This document shows, one piece after another, positions 33,301 to 40,109 of a stretch of DNA of 64,000 bases. The stretch covers positions 50,278,101 to 50,342,100 of the forward strand of contig OZ007569.1 of the NCBI GenBank assembly GCA_963931925.1. Direction: 5' to 3'. The DNA is from Onchidella celtica (Eukaryota; Mollusca; Gastropoda; Systellommatophora; Onchidiidae). Both the position numbers and the translations under genes were made by a program. Position 1 is the stretch's first letter. Each line of letters begins with the position of its first letter. The notes below the pieces were generated by a model. It was not told the DNA's origin, ran no database searches, and saw nothing but the letters and a program-made list of their open reading frames with translations.

Positions 33301-35919
33301 AAAATTATAATTAACGAAATAAGTGACTTCAATCGAGGCCTGCAGCGAAAGCTGAACAATGAACAAAATTCACTATTTTCCCTACATTATATGGCATTGT
33401 TCATGACTTCTGCACATTCACTGCAGTGTGGCAGTGCAAAATCTGTGCATGCTAAATGCGCTAGTTGTCTCATCAGTGCAAAATATGTGCATGGTAAATG
33501 CACTAGTTGTCTCATATTGTTGATATAACACAATTTGTAGTTTGCACTGCTTCAACTCAGACAAGGACTGTTTTCAAAACTTTGGTTGAATGATTTCATC
33601 TAAAATTTCTTAATGTTTCTCAAACATTCCAACTTTAAGATAAGGAATGCTCAGATTTATGGTGACAGAACTGATATGAGTGAAATTTGTCATGTGGAGT
33701 GCTTGCCTAATGCGATTCATGCTAAGAAGTGATTGAATAAAACATGTCTGTATCATTGAGAAATCTCAAGTTTGCGTCGTGAAGTACATTCTTGACAGCC
33801 CATTTCATTCTTTAAGTAAAATTAAGAAGGAAATATATTTCAGTCTTTCTTTTGTAGAATGGATATCATTGTACAAGGGATTTCCTTAATTAAATTAGCT
33901 ATATCCTCATTGGGCACAATCACTTGTTTTTTGCAACATTTAATTCAGAACAAGCGAATGTAATACCAGTTAGCCAAAGAATAAACAAGCAACTGCCAAG
34001 GTCTAAAATATTAATCCAGCTATCATAAATCTACTAATCACTGTAGATTGAGGCCACATTAAGTCTTTCCTGTCAGCCTAGACTACCTGTTTTATGTTAA
34101 CACTGTGTTGACTTGTGAGGACCTTTGCAGTCATCATGTCTAGCTTGTTCTTCACTACCCTGCACTCAAATTTGTTTCTGTCAATGGTCACAGATTGTGG
34201 AGCAGCTGGAATCTGACCCCCCTGAGGGATCTGGTGAAAGACACGCCTCCACATCACTCCATTGTCAGGTGGGAATACACAGTGTTTGGAACACACAGTG
34301 GGAGTTTCCAGTGTTTGTGAATTAGGATTTGTAACCTATTTGCCACAAAGTCCTTTTGTTTAGGGTTGTTTGATGCAATATTAAGATTTCAGTTGCACTG
34401 AGATCAACCTGGACAGCCTGTTTATGTACAGAGGTACCTGTTTAAAATGAAAACAGATATTAAGAAACTTCTTTTTATCAGAAATATTTCCATGGCTGCC
34501 ATAATCCTCCTTTATTCTTTATAAGTTTATGTGTGTTTACATGTAAAGAAAATGATGTCATTTCCTTTTAACTGAAGGATTCTTCTTCATTTACCTGGTC
34601 AAAAGAGGTGCACTCTCAAAATTTTTTTTGCCTTTGAGGTGAAAGAAAAGTCTGACAGTGTCAACTGCTTTTGAAGTGAAAGAAAAAGTCTAAGCGTGTC
34701 AATTTCATGCCCGTCTACTTGTGAGGGCATAGAGGAGATGATATAGCATCATTAAAGCAGCCTGTGAAGATACGAAACAGAAAGGTGCTGCCCCTCGGAG
34801 AGCAACATATCTTTTTTTTTTTAAAAGAGTCACCCTCTCATCTTCACACTCGTGCCCTTCCATGGGCAGTTACGGATGTGTCACACATGTCACATCAGCT
34901 AGAAGACATTCATTAGCAGTAGCTGTTGAGCAGTTCAATACATAATACTTGATACAACTGGTTGATCACCCCCCACTATTTTGGCAGATCTTTCCGGCAG
35001 CCTATATAAAGGCACCTTTCACTGACACACACATGCTCATATAAAGAAAAAAAATGGAGTCTAATATTCCATTTCTCTATAGAATTGAAAAAAGTGAAGA
35101 TTGTCATTTTAAGCCAAATGCTTCTTATCCAAAATAATACAAAAAACAAGTAGCTGTTCAACTGAATTTCGGTATTAGCAGGTCTCACTGTGTACACAAA
35201 AAAATGATCATGTCTAGAGAAGGAGACACTTTGAGAGATGTGGAGGGCATTGAATAGGGGGACACACAGGAAGATCACTTTATCAGATTGTTCTGTATGT
35301 AAGGTATTAGGAAGAATGTGAGAAATCATATTTGTACAAACAAATTCCTGCCAGATTTGAGGAGAGGCCAGTCTGGCAAAGTGAGGGACAACAGTGTCAC
35401 TAAGAACCTAGTGCTAATACCTACATCTAGAATATATTATGTGATTTTTTTAAGTTCATGAAAGTTTTTTTGTATTTGTATTCTCCTTCCTTTGGAAATC
35501 ATAATGAACAGACAATATCAGTTTACTATTACAAGGCATGGGTTTACATGCCTGTTGAGATGTCCCTTTTTGGAGTGGTCAAATGGCTGGCAGATCTACT
35601 GTATGATCTGTGCTTTTGTGCACAGGTCATGCAGCATGTATAGTATGTGCATTGGAGGGACAGCTTCTGTAAGTGTATTAGAGAGACAAAATGTCAACAT
35701 CCACCAGCAAAACATGCATTTTGACATTTTCGTGTATATTGATGTTTGTTGTGATTTCTTTCCACTCTGTTTAGCTTGACCTTCTCATCAGACTCACAGT
35801 ATCTGATGGCTGCTTCAGTGGATGGCACTGTGATCCTGTGGGACAAGGATGTCAAGTCACTGCGTAGTCACATCAACAAATTTGTCCCTGTCATCAACAG
35901 CAGTGATGGGGACAGATGA
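3213..35919 (+). CDS. LYST: LYST (lysosomal trafficking regulator), C-terminal 27 exons
   Basis: Large BEACH-WD40 scaffold protein that in animals controls size and fusion of lysosomes and lysosome-related organelles (Chediak-Higashi protein). Exons: 3213-3305, 3639-3727, 4585-4716, 8949-9401, 10281-10414, 11295-11366, 11670-11801, 13377-13550, 14645-14721, 15298-15486, 16866-17011, 17891-17996, 18714-18775, 19277-19488, 19746-19993, 20809-20875, 22502-22655, 23449-23589, 26888-27105, 27814-27990, 28786-28984, 29603-29736, 30306-30404, 31404-31644, 32834-32990, 34194-34268, 35775-35919. All junctions are AG/GT and in phase, giving 1374 residues to TGA at 35917. BEACH motifs seen include [37 protein letters not shown] and INVFHP; WD40 motifs include [12 protein letters not shown] and DGTVILWD. 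The tail ([19 protein letters not shown]) fits LYST better than NBEA, LRBA or WDFY3 as I know them. The 5' part is outside the window. Confidence 0.93.
3639..3727 (+). CDS. LYST: LYST exon
   Basis: Follows acceptor TTTCTAG and reads [20 protein letters not shown] in phase. It ends one base into a codon at donor GTTGGT. Part of the helical pre-BEACH region. Confidence 0.8.
3827..4073 (+). mobile_element. TA-flanked MITE, copy 1
   Basis: Ends TGTGAGTGGATC and its inverted form GTCCACCCACA, each next to TA, as in Tc1/mariner-type MITEs. About 247 bp with a long poly-C tract inside (about 3887-3906). Related copies lie at 16437 and 23989. Confidence 0.75.
4265..4440. repeat. Degenerate tandem repeat, three units
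   Basis: Units starting near 4265, 4331 and 4384 share ATAATTA..., a GTGGTC or TTGTCG core and CAGTCATATCAAATC. Lengths are about 66, 53 and 57 bp. Confidence 0.6.
4585..4716 (+). CDS. LYST: LYST exon
   Basis: Acceptor CTTCACAG; encodes [20 protein letters not shown] and a lysine/glutamate-rich helix. Donor GTAATG with one leftover base. The following intron (4.2 kb) holds several mobile elements. Confidence 0.8.
6211..6620 (+). mobile_element. MITE with 24-bp TIRs (ATGCTAGATA family), copy A
   Basis: The two ends, 6211-6234 and 6597-6620, are inverted repeats matching at 21 of 24 positions (ATGCTAGATA...GTGAGAC). About 410 bp, no ORF. Related sequence recurs near 33091 (inverted) and 50781. 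Confidence 0.75.
7196..7216. repeat. Target-site duplication, left copy
   Basis: TTGTTTTCATATCACCTCAC(C), matching 8888-8908 with one difference; defines the retrotransposon edge. Confidence 0.88.
7217..8887 (-). mobile_element. 5'-truncated RTE-like non-LTR retrotransposon
   Basis: Flanked by a 21-bp target-site duplication (7196-7216 and 8888-8908, one mismatch). The minus strand encodes the last half of a reverse transcriptase polyprotein and ends a few tens of bases after its stop, as RTE elements do. Two in-frame stops interrupt it (TAA 8756-8758, TGA 7442-7444); otherwise the frame is open, so the insertion is fairly young. Confidence 0.92.
7247..8887 (-). pseudogene. Reverse transcriptase ORF, two premature stops
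   Basis: The longest open piece (7442-8740) reads [46 protein letters not shown] and [13 protein letters not shown] (the catalytic YADD), then the thumb and C-terminal GCEAWTLKK and RRLAYIGHA motifs. In the same frame, sequence continues past TGA at 7442 to TAA at 7247-7249 with [10 protein letters not shown]. The TGA probably came from CGA by deamination. RTE clade is my best assignment; the endonuclease half is missing. Confidence 0.9.
8888..8908. repeat. Target-site duplication, right copy
   Basis: Pairs with 7196-7216; only 40 bp separates it from the LYST exon at 8949. Confidence 0.88.
8949..9401 (+). CDS. LYST: LYST exon, Ser/Pro-rich linker
   Basis: Largest LYST exon here (453 nt). 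Acceptor TTATTTCAG is preceded by a C-rich tract. The first two thirds are a low-complexity Ser/Pro linker; the end ([20 protein letters not shown]) returns to structured sequence. Donor GTAAGT. A retrotransposon copy ends only about 60 bp upstream of this exon. Confidence 0.88.
9394..9735 (+). repeat. 171-bp tandem duplication including a splice donor
   Basis: CATGTTCCGTAAG at 9394-9406 spans the LYST exon end and donor; it recurs at 9565-9577, followed by a diverged copy of the same intron start (CTTATTCACCCA, GTTAGCCCTCT, CTGACTTTTAA). Confidence 0.85.
9736..10280. other. LYST intron remainder
   Basis: AT-rich; nothing recognised. Confidence 0.5.
10281..10414 (+). CDS. LYST: LYST exon
   Basis: Acceptor CCCTTGCAG, donor GTAAGA, ending on a full codon. 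Encodes [20 protein letters not shown] followed by a Phe/Tyr-rich helix ([12 protein letters not shown]). Confidence 0.87.
11295..11366 (+). CDS. LYST: LYST exon
   Basis: Short phase 0-0 exon of 24 codons ([20 protein letters not shown]), acceptor TTTTTCAG and donor GTAATA. Basic, probably exposed segment before the BEACH region. Confidence 0.82.
11670..11801 (+). CDS. LYST: LYST exon
   Basis: Phase 0-0 exon of 44 codons, acceptor ATCTTTTAG, donor GTAAGC. Encodes [20 protein letters not shown] and continues to SIITDKQV. Confidence 0.85.
11802..13376. other. LYST intron with G-rich tract and MITE
   Basis: 12290-12600 is G-rich with a degenerate repeat (GCCATGGCGG...GGCGCTGG twice); 12931-13316 is a MITE. 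No exon seen. Confidence 0.5.
12931..13316. mobile_element. MITE with 44-bp terminal inverted repeats
   Basis: 12931-12974 and 13273-13316 are inverted repeats with 3 mismatches in 44 (CATAAGTCTT...TTTTGAAC). 386 bp, no ORF. Confidence 0.82.
13377..13550 (+). CDS. LYST: LYST exon
   Basis: Phase 0-0 exon of 58 codons, acceptor GTTTCACAG, donor GTAAAA. Encodes [20 protein letters not shown] and on to QAQVNTMTE, an amphipathic helical region. Confidence 0.87.
13907..14600 (-). mobile_element. LINE remnant, reverse transcriptase C-terminal end
   Basis: The minus strand, across several frameshifts, reads [36 protein letters not shown] and QWMDNA followed by TAG at 13907-13909. These are the thumb and C-terminal motifs of non-LTR reverse transcriptases. 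Old and broken. Confidence 0.82.
14645..14721 (+). CDS. LYST: LYST exon
   Basis: Starts in phase 0 after CAATTAG; encodes [20 protein letters not shown], a charged helix. Two leftover bases (AG) pair with the next exon to make arginine. Just upstream in the intron is a LINE remnant. Confidence 0.85.
15298..15486 (+). CDS. LYST: LYST exon, coiled-coil-like
   Basis: Acceptor TTGCACAG, donor GTGAGC. A long Lys/Gln/Glu-rich helix ([20 protein letters not shown] ... [13 protein letters not shown]) typical of the region before the PH-BEACH unit. Ends two bases into a codon. Confidence 0.9.
15522..16013 (+). mobile_element. Helitron-like non-autonomous element
   Basis: Begins TCTCTACAATAAAA directly after A, and ends CTAG directly before T, the A/T target and TC...CTRR ends of Helitrons. 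A CpG-decayed hairpin (CCTGGGCAATGCTGGG) sits about 10 bases before CTAG. 492 bp, no Rep/helicase. More Helitron-like debris follows to about 16260. Confidence 0.7.
16014..16260 (+). mobile_element. Helitron-like debris
   Basis: Contains GTCCGTCTGTATGTTTGTTTG and a second similar stretch near 16207, a pattern frequent in non-autonomous Helitrons. Boundaries unclear. Confidence 0.35.
16437..16676 (-). mobile_element. TA-flanked MITE, copy 2 (inverted)
   Basis: Same family as 3827 and 23989; internal sequence matches their reverse complement (CAAATCTCAATTTCC, GAGGGGTTTTCTCATGAATT). The right end is degraded. Confidence 0.6.
16866..17011 (+). CDS. LYST: LYST exon before the PH domain
   Basis: Acceptor TGTAACAG, donor GTGAGT. 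Encodes [20 protein letters not shown] then [19 protein letters not shown]. The W.LDPTEGP.R.RKRL.R pattern is the usual lead-in to the PH-like domain in BEACH proteins. Confidence 0.92.
17012..17890. other. LYST intron
   Basis: T-rich homopolymer runs; nothing else recognised. Confidence 0.5.
17891..17996 (+). CDS. LYST: LYST exon, linker into PH domain
   Basis: Acceptor TTCATGACAG. Two donors are possible: GTGACC after 18000 and GTATGT after 17996. Only the second leaves the CA needed by the 62-nt exon that follows, so 17996 is preferred. Encodes [20 protein letters not shown]. Confidence 0.85.
18365..18620 (-). mobile_element. LINE remnant
   Basis: Minus strand reads [20 protein letters not shown], then [11 protein letters not shown], equivalent to the RAMER...L.D.IRN and KWQWAGH motifs of LINE reverse transcriptases. 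Related to the remnant at 13907 but more decayed. Confidence 0.65.
18714..18775 (+). CDS. LYST: LYST 62-nt mini-exon, start of PH domain
   Basis: Found by phase logic. The exons at 17891 and 19277 cannot be joined directly in frame. This stretch, between TTTCAG and GTAGGT, restores phase on both sides and encodes [20 protein letters not shown], the first strand of the PH-BEACH domain (CTVV.P..E.KGEL). Confidence 0.87.
19277..19488 (+). CDS. LYST: LYST exon, PH-BEACH core
   Basis: Acceptor CTTTTCAG, donor GTAAGG. Encodes [20 protein letters not shown] through [20 protein letters not shown], the strands and W/LEIFL signature of the PH-like domain that packs against BEACH. Confidence 0.93.
19746..19993 (+). 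CDS. LYST: LYST exon, PH-BEACH junction
   Basis: Acceptor CATTTCAG, donor GTAATC. Contains the linker and the first BEACH helices: [40 protein letters not shown] and LDLTN. These are hallmark BEACH residues. Confidence 0.95.
20299..20507. mobile_element. Fold-back element with 89-bp arms
   Basis: Arms 20299-20387 and 20419-20507 are inverted copies (about 77 of 89 match), separated by 31 bp. AGGGGTGAAACAGA... at both outer ends. Transcribed LYST pre-mRNA would form a long hairpin. Confidence 0.85.
20809..20875 (+). CDS. LYST: LYST exon, BEACH
   Basis: Short exon (67 nt), acceptor TGTTTAG, donor GTAAAT. Encodes [20 protein letters not shown], the KPIA and RY motifs of BEACH. Ends on a full codon; the next intron holds a TTAA element with a candidate in-frame exon. 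Confidence 0.92.
21222..22355. mobile_element. Non-autonomous TTAA (piggyBac-type) element
   Basis: Bounded by TTAA at 21222-21225 and 22352-22355. The ends TTAACCCTAGTCCTGC and, inverted, TTAACCCTCGTCCTGC differ at one base. GTCCTGCGGGAGGCCAC occurs twice near the left end. 1134 bp and GC-richer than the intron around it; no transposase frame. It lies in a LYST intron and carries a candidate exon (21830-21892). Confidence 0.85.
21830..21892 (+). other. Candidate frame-preserving cryptic exon in TTAA element
   Basis: 63 nt between CTTTTCAG and GTAAGT, open in phase 0 ([20 protein letters not shown]). Both flanking LYST exons meet in phase 0, so inclusion would add 21 residues to the BEACH domain without a frameshift. 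BEACH homologues lack such an insert, so skipping is probably normal. Confidence 0.35.
22502..22655 (+). CDS. LYST: LYST exon, BEACH
   Basis: Acceptor TTTCTTCAG, donor GTGAGT. Encodes [20 protein letters not shown] and [10 protein letters not shown], the HYG.HYS conserved core of BEACH. Confidence 0.95.
22930..23310 (-). mobile_element. LINE remnant
   Basis: Minus strand reads [20 protein letters not shown] then [10 protein letters not shown], matching the RI.W.GH..RMP..QPA and RGRPR..W motifs of LINE C-termini. Frameshifted. Confidence 0.75.
23449..23589 (+). CDS. LYST: LYST exon, BEACH
   Basis: Acceptor CCATTTCAG, donor GTTAGT. Encodes [20 protein letters not shown] and [16 protein letters not shown], the conserved DR.FHS and ELIPEFF.LPEF motifs. 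Confidence 0.96.
23989..24199 (+). mobile_element. TA-flanked MITE, copy 3
   Basis: TA-TGTGAGTGGATCTGACAAAA at the left and inverted GGTCTGACAAAACC...TGTG at the right, next to TA. The best preserved copy; ends 18 bp before the piggyBac element. Confidence 0.8.
24218..26844 (-). mobile_element. Complete piggyBac transposon
   Basis: TTAA target sites at 24218-24221 and 26841-26844. Ends CTCTTTCCATACT and, inverted, CTCTTTCCGTACT (12 of 13). Contains one uninterrupted transposase. A 15-bp inverted repeat (CGCCGATGTATCGGT and its complement, about 26767-26823) forms a hairpin next to the right end. Inserted antisense in the LYST intron between exons 23449 and 26888. Confidence 0.93.
24729..26576 (-). 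CDS. piggyBac transposase (PGBD4-like), intact
   Basis: 615-residue cut-and-paste transposase. Acidic Ser/Asp-rich N-terminus (about 32-72), then RNase-H-like DDD core: D274 in [13 protein letters not shown]357 in [10 protein letters not shown]463 in [23 protein letters not shown] follows. A C-terminal cysteine cluster (C573, C576, C589, C592, C599, C603) is the zinc-binding domain that recognises the ends. No stop or frameshift, normal family length. Single exon on the strand opposite LYST. The start ATG at 26576 is the first in frame and gives the usual acidic leader. Confidence 0.95.
   Translation of the reverse strand: MTTPTPSTSGTTARSRPQRLFAQQVINLFQSLSDDSDSEAQNGNDYDLEEHVGRDSPRSSDSGDTDSSDEDNPNPPAKRGKATTAGRGRGTGRARTTATAPTGGWKPADADTEVKSFTFRETNSGPQHNLTDDASPIDFLRLFLDNDTMDLLIGYINDYAADKIMKNTPLREHSNFSRWKPIGRYEFLKFLAVVIAIGMDSRPSIKDYWSTKSHKSTPWFGEMFPRAEFELIYHSMLHAAEPDAHGAAKIEPFVNRLLGKFQESFYPYENISIDEMVIGWKGRFSHKQYNASKPHKYHIKTFGLCDSICGYVHNALIYFGRNTAYQPEQDHNDSQAEKVFHTLLTSITIHGHHLFSDRYYTSAALLQYLKSKRHHFTGTLNVNRRGFPPELKTQRLQHRESRWYINDTDDCLCVAWKDKAAKKPCILVSTKGKATSVNVREGLTDVTKPAPIDSYNQNMNGCDRIDQMISYYGMHARKTVKWWRKVFTWILEVLQVNSHILFVLSRPNARKPMPFATFKDALIEHLTSSAVTLIPPQLPQQIVKPGKKRSAPLLARLEGSKHFIDFDGADRQCVVCSKKQKRKRSSYFCTGCDDKPHLCPKTCFFVYHTREAFDE
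26888..27105 (+). CDS. LYST: LYST exon, BEACH
   Basis: Acceptor TTTTGGCAG, donor GTAAGT. Encodes [20 protein letters not shown] and [39 protein letters not shown] is the classic BEACH C-terminal signature. Confidence 0.96.
27814..27990 (+). CDS. LYST: LYST exon, end of BEACH
   Basis: Phase 0-0 exon of 59 codons, acceptor TTGACAG, donor GTAAGT. Encodes [20 protein letters not shown] then [13 protein letters not shown], the last BEACH helices, and a linker. Confidence 0.95.
28786..28984 (+). CDS. LYST: LYST exon, post-BEACH
   Basis: Acceptor TTCTGTAG, donor GTTAGT. Encodes [20 protein letters not shown] and continues to [10 protein letters not shown], opening the beta-propeller part. Confidence 0.92.
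29603..29736 (+). CDS. LYST: LYST exon, WD40 region
   Basis: Acceptor TATTGCAG, donor GTAAGT. Encodes [20 protein letters not shown], the S/TWGY.DN..R..S strand pattern of the first propeller blade. Confidence 0.92.
30306..30404 (+). CDS. LYST: LYST exon, WD40 region
   Basis: Phase 0-0 exon of 33 codons, acceptor TTTTCAG, donor GTATGG. Encodes [20 protein letters not shown] then NIRVYSM, one WD blade. Confidence 0.92.
31404..31644 (+). CDS. LYST: LYST exon, WD40 repeats
   Basis: Acceptor CTTTCAG, donor GTATGC. Contains a canonical GH-WD unit: [20 protein letters not shown], then [16 protein letters not shown] and a following blade to ASVSRQ. Confidence 0.95.
32834..32990 (+). CDS. LYST: LYST exon, WD40 repeats
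   Basis: Acceptor TGATCAG, donor GTTAGT. Encodes [20 protein letters not shown] and [20 protein letters not shown], the latter close to the LYST C-terminal blade. Confidence 0.93.
33091..33526 (-). mobile_element. ATGCTAGATA-family MITE, copy B (inverted)
   Basis: ACTAGATACAATGAGATGAG at its left end and internal match to the reverse complement of the copy at 6211 (CATTGTTCATGACTTC). Near its other end a 42-bp unit is tandemly duplicated (33432-33473, 33474-33515). Confidence 0.7.
33432..33515. repeat. 42-bp tandem repeat, two units
   Basis: CAGTGCAAAATNTGTGCATG...GTTGTCTCAT repeated head to tail with few differences, inside MITE copy B. Confidence 0.8.
33932..34044 (+). repeat. Dispersed repeat, copy in LYST intron
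   Basis: Shares GAATGTAATACCA, AAAGAATAAACAAGCA and GCTATCATAA.TCTACTAATC in the same order as 47453-47567. Confidence 0.65.
34194..34268 (+). CDS. LYST: LYST exon, WD40 repeats
   Basis: 75-nt exon, acceptor GGTCACAG, donor GTGGGA. Completes IRLW across the junction, then [20 protein letters not shown]. Identified by phase and continuity with its neighbours. Confidence 0.9.
34269..35774. other. LYST last intron
   Basis: AT-rich; a 40-bp imperfect tandem (TTTGAGGTGAAAGAAAAGTC, about 34631-34705) is the only structure noticed. Confidence 0.5.
35775..35919 (+). CDS. LYST: LYST terminal exon
   Basis: Acceptor CTGTTTAG. Encodes [20 protein letters not shown] then [16 protein letters not shown] and ends GDR before TGA (35917-35919). 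Last WD blade of the propeller. Confidence 0.95.
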
Positions 35920-38480
35920 AACTGTGAACACGGAGACCACAGTGTGTTCATAACAGTGACTACAGCAATTTTTGTATCTGGTTGGAATCACGTTAGAAGT
36001 GATCAGACCTGATTGACTTTAGAAGAAGATGCCTGATTTTCTGTGAAAGGACTGCATCAGTCAGCCTGCATAAATAGTATTGTTGCCTTTAAAATTTGTG
36101 CAGTGAGATTGGTAAAAAATGTCTACATTTCATGGAATTTTCTGAGGTGCGCTACTCAAATTAGCATCTTATAATCCACACATCTTCAGTATAACAGACA
36201 ATGATACAAAGCCAAGATGTGAGTGATACCTACACTGAATTACCACTTGCACATGTGGTTTGACATGTGATAGGAAAGCAATATGTTTGAGGTGAAAATG
36301 TTCAAACTAAGATTTTTATGACAGGCATTTCAGAAATTGGAAAGAGTTGAAGTACAGAGACAATGGTTTGAAATGAGTGTGGGAAATGCCCACAAGCAGA
36401 TATGCCATGCTAAATAGAACCAGTACATAGATACATGGACACACTTTGTGAACGACACGACACTAGCCCATTGGGTGATCTGTAAGTGGTGATTTTGTGG
36501 GTTTGAACACGAAGTCATTTGACGTGCGAGATGTATAATATTAATCTGGTCAGTTATATGGTTGAAAAGTGGAGATTTTGGACATTTTATTTGTATGAAA
36601 TGTAATTTTGTGGATGTTGATAACATTCTGGTTGGTGATGGACATTGAGTTATTTATATCCCACATTGTAATTTAGCTGCAATGAAAGAAACATTTGTTT
36701 TTATCAGGTAGTGAGACATTAACACCTCGTAAAATTTTGGCATCATTAATATTTAGTAAGTGAAGTGACGAAGCTATTATTGTAAGATCATGTTGAAGTG
36801 GGAACAAGCTTTCTTTCCCAATCCAATGGGAATGTTATAACCCTTTTATGAAGGTGATGCAAAGATAGTGTTGCTTCAGTAATTGTTTTAAGAGGCACAT
36901 TTTGTCCCGCTTATTGTAATTTTAACAATCACAGACGTTTTTGTGATATTTAGTGACAACATGGAGACTGTATTATATATAGCACTGTAAAAATTTATGA
37001 TTGAGGCAATCATTTACTTTTCAAACTTTTAGCGTCAGAATGTATTTATTGGCTCAGAGAAAATGTTAATACTTGTTAGTTGCAGTAAGGGTGATAGTGA
37101 TGTCCAGAAGAAATCAAAAGCTGTGGAAAGTGTTTTGCTGTAATTAAAAAATGCTTTGGGCAGCCATTCATTTCATTTTATAATTTTCCCTAGTTTACAG
37201 TGTTATGCTGGTGCTTGGAAGGTACAGTATAAAGATTTTACAGAATGATTTTCAGGTCTCTCCATATTTGCTCCAACTCCTGTAGAAATGTTCCATTTGC
37301 ACTTTCTTTGTGCCATAAGAAATGAGTTGATTTTTGAAGTGTTCATGCATCTGTAATCTGATGGTTTAGGTTTTCTTGATTGCACAAGATTGTAGTCAGA
37401 CAACTACAGGAGTTTTACAGTGTAAAACTGTCATTGAAATATTTCATGATACAGCGATGGAAGTAAATTTTCTGTATAAAGCGATGAAATACATTCACTT
37501 TCATGATTTTATTCTACAGTCCTATCGTTGCCTTACATGGCAACCCCACTGTTTGATCACTTGGTCCACTCATGTATTATAGCAGTCACAGAACACAGGC
37601 TGTGAGACAGATTACATTGCAGTTTCTGAGATTGTTGTGTTAAATACCTCACATTACAGAGAAACCTGGCCTTTGGGTCTTGATTAGTGCCATAGGTCCT
37701 TGCCATAATGTTTGTTATACTTTCTTTTGTTATCACAGCAGTGGTGCTGGGTGATCCAGTATTATGGATGTTTAAGATTCAGTGATGTTTGGATGTGCAT
37801 AATGATTATCATTTTCCAGTTCATCATACCATGCTTTTGATCTTCATGCTGTATTATTGTGAGGCAAAATAAGATTGTTCCCAGCAACCATGGACAACCT
37901 TTTGTAGACAGTGTGGAGAAGCTATGGAAGGTCAGATATATCTTATTCCATACTTTCAACATGGTTATCCCTGACCCATGTTGTCATATATGGTAACATT
38001 AACAATGTTATTTCTTGACATGAACATTTGCACATAGATAAGTCAGTTGTATGCATGTTTTTTTAGAGGGTCCATGAGCTGTTTTTCTTGAAATGAAGAT
38101 GATGTTTCAGCATTATACCAGAATATAAATTCATGAATTCAGTGATATACTTCGGATGTTGCTGTTTCCTTTTTGTATTTGTAGTGTGGAAGAGGTTTAG
38201 CTGGCTTATTCAGAGCTAGTTATTGCCATCTTTTTCTCTCCTCTGGATCAGGTTCTTAAAAGATTATATTGTATTTTCCTCCTGTACAGGTTAAATCAGT
38301 TCATAAACCAATATTTGCAAGGTTGAATGTTGAAAATGACAATGTTCTGCTGGAAAAACATCACAGTGAATGACTATGTGATTTGTTTTTACTGTGATCA
38401 TTGATGATTGACTGAAACAGTGAACATGATTGTCAGTCTTCCTATGGCATTAAAGATTAAAGCTGCTACTCTATTGTATT
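35920..38480 (+). other. LYST 3' UTR and downstream (extent inferred)
   Basis: No coding signal after the LYST stop. A possible poly(A) signal ATTAAA lies at 38449-38454; an AATAAA cluster near 41226 is a more distal alternative. Without transcript data the UTR end is a guess. Confidence 0.4.
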
Positions 38481-38588
38481 CAGCTGCTTTCTTCCATATG
38501 TGATTTATGAATTGGGTGACTCATATTGTTTTTCTGATTAAACTATGAGAGCATTAGCAGTTTAAGTTTTCTATTTCCATATCGGTCG

Positions 38589-38810
38589 TGTCGGGCGCAA
38601 ACCAGCTATGTCCGAAAATTTCGTATTTCTTTTTATAGTACCAATTCATGTAGCTTGGAATACCACACCATATGTAAAATTGCTCTTACCATTATTCAGT
38701 AGAAATACGTGATCAAATCAGCTAAGCCCATTTCCCTTTAGTTTTATTGGCAGTTTTTCGTTCCTCCTGTAAAATTTGCATATCTTGACTTGGCTGGTTC
38801 GTGCCCGATA
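38589..38810. repeat. Imperfect fold-back, 222 bp
   Basis: 38589-38612 and 38787-38810 are inverted 24-mers with about 5 mismatches (TGTCGGGCGCAAACCAGC). Possible old MITE between the two genes. Confidence 0.45.
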
Positions 38811-39639
38811 CCATCAATATTTGGCAAAAGTTGAGTTCATGTTGTCACTGGACTTCAGTTGATATATGCTATGTCTCCTATTGATTTCAAGTCTATACAC
38901 AGTCGATATGTGGGTGATATTGCTCAACATTTCTGTATTTTCATTATTTCATGTTTAAAGGAGCTCAAACTTTGAAGCCAAAATTTTCAAAAGTGGAGTC
39001 AAGGGAGATGGATCGATCACTTGTATACAGGGTGATTAAACTTACAGAAATCTTGTAGTGAAAAATAAGAAAAGATTTGATGGCAAAAATTCACATTGTG
39101 TATTTAGATCATCACTTTCTATCTCCTTCACCCACCTGGTAACAGGTTTGAATGGAGGGGATGACTAGATGTAACAACTAATTTTTAAGTCACTTTCATA
39201 TGAAAAAAAAAAAAAGATCAGTAGTTAAAATGTACACATATATTTTATATTATATTTTAATATTGCAAACTATTCCATATACAATAATGACACAGATATT
39301 GCAAGCCTTGTCAAATTTTTGTATTAGGATATTAGCTATTTTCAAACTCAGACTCACTCCACTCAGACTTCCCTTCACCTATTAGCAAACTGTAGATTTA
39401 GATGAAAACATAGTCGAAGCTATGTTATTTTGTCAGTATTGTTCATCAGAACTGCTACTGCACATATATGGAATTTCAGGTTGAATTGTCAATTCTGAAA
39501 ACGTGCACATGGTGTTTATTTAATACTTGTTCATTGTGACAGCACAGAATCTGTAATATGTTGCAGCTACCGAAGTTCAGAAAATTTAGCAAAATGATGG
39601 TTGTAGGTCAAATACATGTGGAGTTTTTTTATTTTTGCT

Positions 39640-40005
39640 AAAGGTAAACATGAAGAATTGTTTAAAATTTTGGAAGAACTAGATATAGATGGAAAGTAGT
39701 TAAGAATTATTAGAAATCTCTACTGGACCAGACTGCTGCGGTTTGAATTGAGGGAGAATACAGTGAATACAAAAACATCGAAAGAGGAGTCGGGCAAAGA
39801 TACGTCATGTCGCCGGATCTCTTCAACGCATGCAGTGAAACAATACTTTAAAATATAGAAGAAAGTCCAGGTCTTAAAGAAAATGGAGAAAATAATAATA
39901 ATATTAGATATGCTGGCGACACTGTCTTAATAGTAGGTTCCGAAAGAGAGCTTTATTGGTAATTGCTTTTGGATACTATGGTGACTGAAAGTGAAAGTAA
40001 GGGGT
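39640..40005 (+). mobile_element. LINE reverse transcriptase remnant
   Basis: Plus strand reads LEELDIDGK, RGVGQRYVMSPDLFNACSE and IRYAGDTVLIVGSEREL in one broken frame, then LLDTMVTESESKGL in another. YADD has decayed to YAGD. Stops and a frameshift show a dead copy. Confidence 0.85.
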
Positions 40006-40109
40006 TAGATTTTCTCAGCATGGTTGGCTGCAACAATTACCAACTCTGTGCCATAGCCTCACCAATTGGAAATCCTGTCCCTGTTAACTGTGATGTGTTT
40101 AGATGTCAT

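Larger units (their letters stand above)
32991..34193. other. LYST intron with MITE and shared repeat
   Basis: Holds a MITE (33091-33526) and a dispersed repeat also found in an ABCC intron (33932-34044). No exon seen. Confidence 0.6.
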
